From the NCBI GenBank assembly GCA_022885665.1, contig JAGQDJ010000021.1, forward strand, positions 248,001 through 312,000: 64,000 bases of DNA. Direction: 5' to 3'. The position numbers were made by a program, and so were the translations under genes. The notes below the pieces were generated by a model. The model was not told the origin of the DNA. It worked only from the letters and a program-made list of their open reading frames with translations, and did not search any database. Each line of letters starts with the position of its first letter. Within the stretch, counting starts at the first letter, position 1. Source of the stretch: Triops longicaudatus (Eukaryota > Arthropoda > Branchiopoda > Notostraca > Triopsidae). This document shows, piece after piece, positions 58,301 through 64,000 of this stretch.

Positions 58301-61300
58301 CCAACAACTCGACATCCTCTAGAACAAGCTACGTCATTGGACTGGGTTCCCCATATCGATTGAACTCCGCCAAGACTTACGCATATGCACGTTTTGCCGA
58401 TACGCAAGCCAAATTGTCAACGACCAACACGAAAGAATTTCGCAAATTTTGAGATTCCCATTCGCATAGCAACTAACCTTAAATATCTGGGTTCACCACT
58501 TTAAGTACAATTTAGCTTAACAGGACGGGCTCTGATGGTGGACAAGACCACGAACTACACAGCTCAAAGAGCGACGCAAGACCGACTGCCGGTGACGTAG
58601 TCCGTGGCAGACAGTAATCGATATATTGATCTGCAGGACCATCTAGTTTTTCCCACAACCTACGTCCCACTTTTCATGTGTTATTCACTTGTCCCTCGTC
58701 GCTTTGCGCACAAAACGCGTGGAACCAGCAGACGCAAAATTTGCCTTTTGCCCTCAACATTTGGCGTTGCATGGCTTAACTGCCGCGAAGACGCCCCTAT
58801 TTCCTAGAGTGACCTAGTTTAACGAGGACGGCGTTAACCTGGGACGGTATCTTAAGGGCGTACTTACACTATAGAGACAATTTTTATTGCACGAACTAAT
58901 GCAAATTTGTCTTCTAGCCAATCGAAAAAGGAACGTTCAGGCGGACTAAACGATTGAGAATAGCTTGAATTACACGAATTCAAGGAACAACCAAATGCAA
59001 AATGGAAAAAGGCGCGAAAAAGGAAAAATACTCGGGAAAAGAAGAAACGTCTTTTTTAAGCAAAAAACAAAAAAATGAAGGTAACAATCATATTAAGGAA
59101 AAAGGAAGTTAAGTCCCATTTTTACATTAATGTATTGTTAACTATATTAATTTATAAGAGTAGTGTACAGCTCCTTAACATAAAAAGCAGGCCATTAATT
59201 TATTTTCAAAGAAGTCATAAATAAAACAGAAAGAAACTGAAAGAACTTAAGTTTTTAAAAGTGTATTCCGCTTCTGTCCTTGCACTCAAGTGTACCGCGC
59301 GTGCACCGGGAGTTAAGGACTAAAGGTCATGTGACAATAACGAGTTGTCTTCGCTTTCCATTACATTTTCATGCTCTCGAGTGCCTTTCTATAGAGAAGG
59401 AATGTATGCTACCACATTCACCACCAAATATCCGAAGTCCATAAGTTCAGCCAGGATAAAAAAAAAGCTTGCAATTACAAATAATTCGAGCAGATTCGTC
59501 ACAACAAATGCTTGCTCGTACCTCGGAACGTTGTTTTTTGGGGGGAGACCTTAAATACGTCACTGTTTTTGCAGTTTATTGTGTCTCGGAAGTACTACAG
59601 ATAATTATTATATGCGACTTTGGGTGTATTTTTCCTCTTACAAGAACACTTTTTATGAATTCGAGTGCTACTTCATGGAGCACTCTTGGAACCAAGCCCG
59701 TTGAGATAAGTAGCTACTACCAACTTTCGCAATTTTTCATTCTGCAATCGTCGTTACGCTATCCTCACGTCACAACTTTAGCATTGGGCCATGTTTCATT
59801 TCGGGCTGTTTGATTTACTAGAAAGTTCTCACTTCAGTATTGAGTTCTTCTACAACCCGATACCAAAGTGTACAAGCAACGAGCTTTAGTGGTTCATGTG
59901 ACGTCAAGTCTGATTTTCTGAATTATCACCTGGTGCGACATAGTGTGGTGTGAAATTTACGCAATTACAAACGAAGGGCGTGATACTAAAAAGACTACAA
60001 AGGATTCGTAAAGAACAATGTCACCCCGAAGCTAAATTACCAGCATATTATGCCAATGTGACCTTGAAAATTATTCGCGTCACAGCGTACCACATTACTG
60101 AAGTTTAATATGTTGTTACTTAAAGTTTTCACTGTTGTTTTTCAGTGAGTGCTGTTTTTTAGGCTAGCTTTACATTGAAATGGAAAACTCGAACTCCTTT
60201 TTTTATTTTCCTTTTTTTGGCCTTGGTTTAAGTTCACGAGATTAATTTTATTTCATCGTTTTTCTAGTGCTCAAATTTGACAGATTAGTGAGCTATTCTG
60301 CCAGTTTTAATTACTTTTGCTGCAGTGTGAAACTTCTGTGTGGTGCGTTTTCATTATTGCTTAGCTAAAGCACGTTTAGCATACTGAAATTACCAAAAAC
60401 TCAGAATGACAAGATTACAAAGAAAGATAAAAAAAAGTAACATGGTGCTGCCACGAAAAGAAAAACAGCGAAGGGATCCTCCCGGATTACTGACAACTAT
60501 TCGTGCTAACATGGTTTCCGGGTTCTGTATTTTTTAATCTCTGCAATTAGAATGCACAGCGAAACATTTTCATCTAATCACTTGCAACGATCTCACTTTG
60601 TGAAAAAGTGAGATTACGAAACGAAATTAGTACTGAACGCTAAATAAAGAATGCATAGCATCTAAACCATGTCAAGACTTTACCCAACAATCTTGTATCT
60701 GCCGTAATTACTATTTTTCTTCTCACGCAATCCGGATCGACAGTTTAAGCGGCTAACGGGACTCGAGCAATGATTTAAAGTTATATTCAGTGGCAATCAC
60801 TAAGCCTGTGCTTTCGCTCAATAGCGAAGTCCTGTTATCTCGAATTGGGTGGAAGAAGCGAAAACCACATAAATGGCCATTTACTCTGACCGCCGAGCAA
60901 TTTCAAAACACTTTTTCGCCCTTAAAATGACAGAAGAAAATAATTTTTTAAATACAGTGACTTTGCTATGATTAGTTCGAAAAAGAAACATAAGACAGCT
61001 TATTATCCAATAAAATTCTATAATGTAGGCCAAATCTTAATGCTGCTATCTTTAAATAACAACGGTGCGAAAAAAGACATCCCGTTTAAACAATAGCAAC
61101 AATGTAGGCAAATTTTATGCATTGTGTTGTTCAACTAGAAGGAGTTTACGGTGGAATTTGGGAATTCCTTCGAGTTTAAAACTCTCAAACTCTCAAGCAA
61201 AAGACTTACCTGGGATGCTAGCATAAGATGTCGTTCAAGTTGAAGTTTCTCTTTCGACACGAGTTTGAGGACACTTTCCACTTCGAGAGTAGCCACTTCG

Positions 61301-62727
61301 TTGCCGAGTTTCGTGGACGATCCATGTTGTTTGAGTGACTTCGTTAACTCTCGTAACTTTTCTTTCAAGCGTCCGATTTCCCGGTCGCGTTCGTTTAACT
61401 GTTTCTGTAATTGTTGCAATTCAGCTTCTTTCTCTCGCCACTTGAAACTCTGCGGATAGGTCTGTACCACACGACGCTGTTGCTGTGGTTGTTCAACGGT
61501 TTTTAAGGAATTTAACACGGGAGATTCTTTAGATTTCTGTAACGACACGTTAAAGACAGACTCAACTACATTTCTCGCTTTTCTGTCCAGAATTCATACC
61601 TTTTCCAAGCTCTTGACTTTTTCTTCCAATTTCCTCGTCTGCAGTGCCAACTCTTGGTTTTTCTTTTTCAAAGTACCGAGCTCGCGTTGGCGTTCCCGCT
61701 CACGATCCTTATCCTTCTCACGCTCCCGTAACGGTCGCTCCTTTTCTTGCTCGAGCTCCATTTTTCTTTTCTAAAAAGAGATATCACAAGTCCCACAAAA
61801 TCAAGATAAAATGGGAGACCATTATTGTGTAAAACCATCTTCGGTTACGACAGATTCGTATAACAAGTGTTTAAAGACATAATGTAGCTTTAGAACACTT
61901 AGTATAGGTATAATAGTTCTCCTTACAATTTTATAATCATTTAACGGGATTGTTCATTCTTTGTTAAAGTTTACGATTTTTCTAAGTTCATGAAGTTAAT
62001 GTTTGTTTTATTTCAAAACATTGATAATTCTTTATTACAAGGAATTTCACATTTTTTAATTAAAAATCGTGGAATTCTTTGGAAGTATAATGATGACAAA
62101 AAAGTTCAAGGTCTCTTTCATTAAAAAAATTAATTAATTAGAGAATGTGGGTACTTCTTTTCTCGTACCTTTCGGCTTATGCTCTGCCTGTTTCATTCTC
62201 CTCGCTGCTCTTTTATGGAGCGTAAAACAAAGGACTATCGCGTTTTAAGAATTCGACTTACCAAAACTTCATTTTCTCCAGATAAGATGGCACATTTCTT
62301 TTCCAACTTGGTGGCATGCAAACTTAGTTCACTGGCGCGTCTTAGCAACCCTCGTTCTCGGACTGTCACTGCGGGTGCTTGCTAAAACAGCGGAAACATG
62401 CGACATAACACTCATTAGTACTGCACACGTCCTCTCACTTTCGCGAAAGTATTTCATTCAAATTTCCATGGATTTGTTCTTATCAACGAACAAGAAGTTC
62501 GGCATCTTCCAAGAAAACTACTACAACATCGTTTCTCACCTTATCCACCGAACACCTGTTAAGTAAACTAAAGCCACTTGCGAGTTGGTGTGCCTCCCAC
62601 CTGTACACTGAGCTCCTGGGCTTAGACCACTGTTCTGTTCCCAAACCGGGTACAGTGCACCGGTGTGCGCCTAACTTACCTTGCGGGCACTGCCGGTAGC
62701 ACTTCCGGCTGGCTTAATTACGGACAA
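46385..62727 (-). CDS. RIMBP: RIM-binding protein (synaptic active zone), 5' end missing
   Basis: Thirty coding exons are visible, complement(46385..46813, 47163..47209, 47744..48023, 48135..48332, 48415..48543, 48631..48850, 49181..49316, 49376..49517, 49758..49838, 49925..50035, 50199..50356, 50415..50594, 50811..50954, 51055..51298, 51539..51750, 52174..52272, 52731..52944, 53319..53512, 53817..54188, 54518..54739, 55019..55615, 55767..55862, 56152..56377, 56493..56771, 56992..57081, 57128..57352, 61210..61536, 61600..61770, 62262..62381, 62680..62727), about 1,996 residues. Counting from the first seen residue: coiled coil to about 460; low complexity; SH3-1 at about 945-1010 (YVYIARYSYDP, GLVPSN); three FN3 domains at about 1100-1390 (SIVIGWNPPD, AIISWLPSN, LLVTWLPV); SH3-2 about 1602-1668 (FVALFDYDPPTMSPNPDA); SH3-3 about 1725-1785 (MLALYDYDPQELSPNVD). 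This SH3-FN3-FN3-FN3-SH3-SH3 layout defines RIM-BPs, which link RIM to voltage-gated calcium channels. The first exon opens in phase 0 from a splice acceptor, so more exons lie beyond. Confidence 0.95.
47210..47743. other. RIMBP intron near the C-terminus (534 bp)
   Basis: Lies between the SH3-3 exon and a 47-bp exon. An open frame at 47501-47857 on the same strand runs from this intron into the SH3-3 exon in another frame and is not coding. The next intron, 46814-47162 (349 bp), likewise shows no exon; it carries one CACGTG at 46990. Confidence 0.45.
48851..49180. other. RIMBP intron (330 bp)
   Basis: AT-rich; no exon or repeat element recognised. Confidence 0.4.
52273..52730. other. RIMBP intron (458 bp)
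   Basis: No exon recognised. An open frame reaching down to 52456 is read-through of the upstream exon ending at 52731 (a strong GTAAGT donor ends that exon), so it is not coding here. Confidence 0.45.
52945..53318. other. RIMBP intron splitting SH3-1 (374 bp)
   Basis: Divides the first SH3 domain between GTMDE and DGFYDGELL. AT-rich with an AATAATAATTATTA stretch; one CACGTG at 53128. No exon seen. Confidence 0.45.
53609..53760. mobile_element. MITE-like element inside a RIMBP intron
   Basis: The left end GGTAGAATCTGTTTACAACA and the right end GTTATAACGAGATTCTACC are inverted repeats of each other over about 20 bp (GGTAGAATCT, then near-identical). The 152-bp element makes up half of intron 53513-53816 and has no coding capacity. 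The ends match the CTCGTTATAACGAACC family elsewhere in the window. Confidence 0.6.
54189..54517. other. RIMBP intron (329 bp)
   Basis: Lies between the exons 54518..54739 and 53817..54188. The frame joins exactly across it (CGA ACT C / GT AAC), so nothing appears to be missing. Confidence 0.45.
57353..61209. other. Long RIMBP intron (3.9 kb)
   Basis: Separates the N-terminal coiled-coil exons (61210 and above) from the rest. It could host an internal promoter for shorter isoforms. An open frame of 102 codons at 58099-58407 on the minus strand has mixed composition but no recognisable domain and no supporting splice context. A TGACGTCA is at 59899 and a CACGTG at 57876. No mobile element with coding capacity was recognised. 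Confidence 0.5.
61771..62261. other. RIMBP intron (491 bp)
   Basis: AT-rich intron; contains TTAATTAATTAGAG near 62130. No exon seen. The next intron upstream, 62382-62679, is similar in size (298 bp) and also empty. Confidence 0.4.
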
Positions 62728-63390
62728 CTAAAAAGAGGAAGGACACACTACACCTCACAGTCGTCGTACTTCATGAAGGCTTTTAGCCTTGCTTACGCTC
62801 CAGGATACTTGAACAATACTTCACATCAAAATTACGACTTCTTATTTTTATATAAAATAAAATTGCTTACATTAATATTCTTATATAAATTTTATATAAA
62901 TTAATTTTTATATAAAATACTCATTAAATTTACCGTATATTACCCATGAATTTCAGTTTCGTTTAATTGATTTATTCCGATTTATTTCTAGCAATTTAAT
63001 GCTAATTAACGTGGTGTAGATCATAAAAATATTGAAAACTCATAAAATAAACACTCATGTGTTATTCGGTGCAGACTTCAACGGAAATAAGTGCAAAAAA
63101 ATGAAGACACGAAAAAAAAAAACAATGCGGCTACTGAACGGTATCGTGCCCTTTAAACCACGCCCTTTTTTGTACATTGTGTTCGAACACAAGACCATTG
63201 ATGACATTTAATGACAATATTAGACTCTCACTAGCGTCCCAAGAATGAAAGACACGTTTAATTATAAAAAGTCAACCACAAAATAATTAGGAAGGGACTT
63301 GTTTTTCCTACTTTGCTGTGAATTGTTATTAGTAAGAATTAGGAAAATCCTTCCGGATTTTCTTTTTCAATTTTTCACTGTATTTATTTA

Positions 63391-63557
63391 GTAGCATCCG
63401 GTTATAACGAACCTCTTGCTGAAAAAACAGCTAGGTATTTTCGAAGTTCGTAATATCAGACGCTTTTCTGTAAATTTTTACAAGAAACTTTAAAGCTCGT
63501 CTATTGTAGCAGACAAATTGTTGAAAAAGGGTTCGTTATAACAAAATTCTCTTGTTG
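63391..63557. mobile_element. MITE-like element
   Basis: Left end CCGGTTATAACGAACCTC at about 63398-63415 and right end GGGTTCGTTATAACAAAATT at about 63529-63548 form inverted repeats. About 165 bp, non-coding. Same end motif as the other copies. Confidence 0.6.
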
Positions 63558-63618
63558 TCTATAGCAAATTTTATTTCGACAATAGCGAGAATTTATCCAC
63601 ACTTAGTATTTTCTTCTG

Positions 63619-63776
63619 CAGTAAAATCTCGTTATAGCGAGCCTCTCGGGACATGGGCAAACTGTTCGATAGATCTGACGTTCATTATTTCAAAACGCCT
63701 TTTCTTCAAATTTGCATAATTCGGGATCTTACGACCTCTATTATAACCGACCATTCGCTATAAAAAGAGTTTTACA
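63619..63776. mobile_element. MITE-like element
   Basis: Left end CAGTAAAATCTCGTTATAGC (63619) and right end, read inward on the minus strand, TGTAAAACTCTTTTTATAGC; both continue with GAGCC or GAATGG. About 158 bp, non-coding, 60 bp from the previous copy and of nearly the same length, which suggests a recurring element of defined size. Confidence 0.6.
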
Positions 63777-64000
63777 ATTAGATTCCATAGTAATTATTTG
63801 TTTGTCTATTTTAAGCTAGAAATGTTTTTTTTTTCTTTTTTTTCTTTTCTTTTCCAAAAAGGGGCGTTTTTATATCGTAAATTAAAGCAACTCCTGGACA
63901 ATCTCTTGAGGAGTTGAAAAAGGAAGTCAATATTTGTGTAACCGACACCGTCTTGACCAAACGTCATAAAAGGGTATCAAGTGTACCTTTCTCTGTTCTC

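Larger units (their letters stand above)
62728..64000. other. Upstream intron or 5' flank of RIMBP
   Basis: No further RIMBP exon could be identified. Strongly AT-rich, with TATATAAAAT repeats at 62.84-62.93 kb, two MITE-like elements (63.39 and 63.62 kb) and a T-rich run at 63.82-63.86 kb. The gene's start codon is therefore probably outside this window or in a short exon that cannot be recognised by eye. Confidence 0.5.

Noticed and set aside
58099..58407. 102-codon minus-strand open frame in the RIMBP intron
   Set aside because: Mixed composition but no recognisable family, no adjoining exons in phase and no similarity to RIM-binding proteins. Kept only as a note on the intron.
62740..62800. 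Possible first RIMBP exon with ATG near 62775 and a GTGTAG donor
   Set aside because: It would require an intron of about 26 bp and a poor donor; not credible.
1..64000. CRISPR arrays, bacterial operons, rRNA genes, integrated viruses or toxin genes
   Set aside because: The window is intron-rich animal DNA. No spaced direct repeats of CRISPR type, no rRNA signature, no viral or transposase coding sequence and no toxin-like gene was recognised.

Overview
This is nuclear DNA from an invertebrate animal. Ten protein-coding genes can be modelled. All have spliced GT-AG introns, and most introns are very short (about 46-70 bp). Several products are animal-specific: a FMRFamide-receptor-like GPCR, the MNT bHLH-zipper repressor, a RIM-binding protein of the synaptic active zone, and a WH2 actin-binding protein resembling insect SALS. 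Together these suggest a bilaterian with nerves and muscle, perhaps an ecdysozoan or arthropod. The phylum cannot be fixed from this window.

Layout. 0.3-1.4 kb: GPCR (-). 1.4-4.6 kb: AT-rich intergenic. 4.6-10.5 kb: a compact block of RBM22 (+), GPATCH3 (+) and PPIL2 (-); RBM22 and PPIL2 act on spliceosomes, and GPATCH3 and PPIL2 end tail to tail 49 bp apart. 11.8-27.7 kb: MNT (-), nine coding exons spread over 16 kb by three introns of 1.6-6.3 kb. 28.5-40.0 kb: a second compact block of RAD1 (+), POLDIP2 (-), RUSF1 (+) and PAXIP1 (-); RAD1 and PAXIP1 are DNA-damage-response genes. Neighbours there are convergent with 120-122 bp gaps, or divergent (POLDIP2/RUSF1, 277 bp between start codons). 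40.0-43.1 kb: intergenic with a long ATT microsatellite. 43.1-45.3 kb: the WH2/coiled-coil gene (+). 46.4-62.7 kb: the RIM-binding protein gene (-), with 30 coding exons visible and the 5' end not found. 62.7-64 kb: non-coding, with two MITE-like elements.

Gene models were built by reading splice sites by eye, keeping the frame across every junction, and comparing with remembered family members. Exon lengths and phases agree throughout, so most coding coordinates should be exact. UTRs, promoters and alternative exons are mostly not resolved.

The most notable non-coding signal is at MNT. Its introns and upstream region hold many perfect CACGTG E-boxes (the MNT/MAX target) and perfect TGACGTCA CRE sites, well above the rest of the window, and twice the two motifs lie side by side, once just upstream of the MNT start codon. 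A family of short inverted-repeat elements with ends like CTCGTTATAACGAACC (pogo/Tigger-MITE-like) is scattered through the window.
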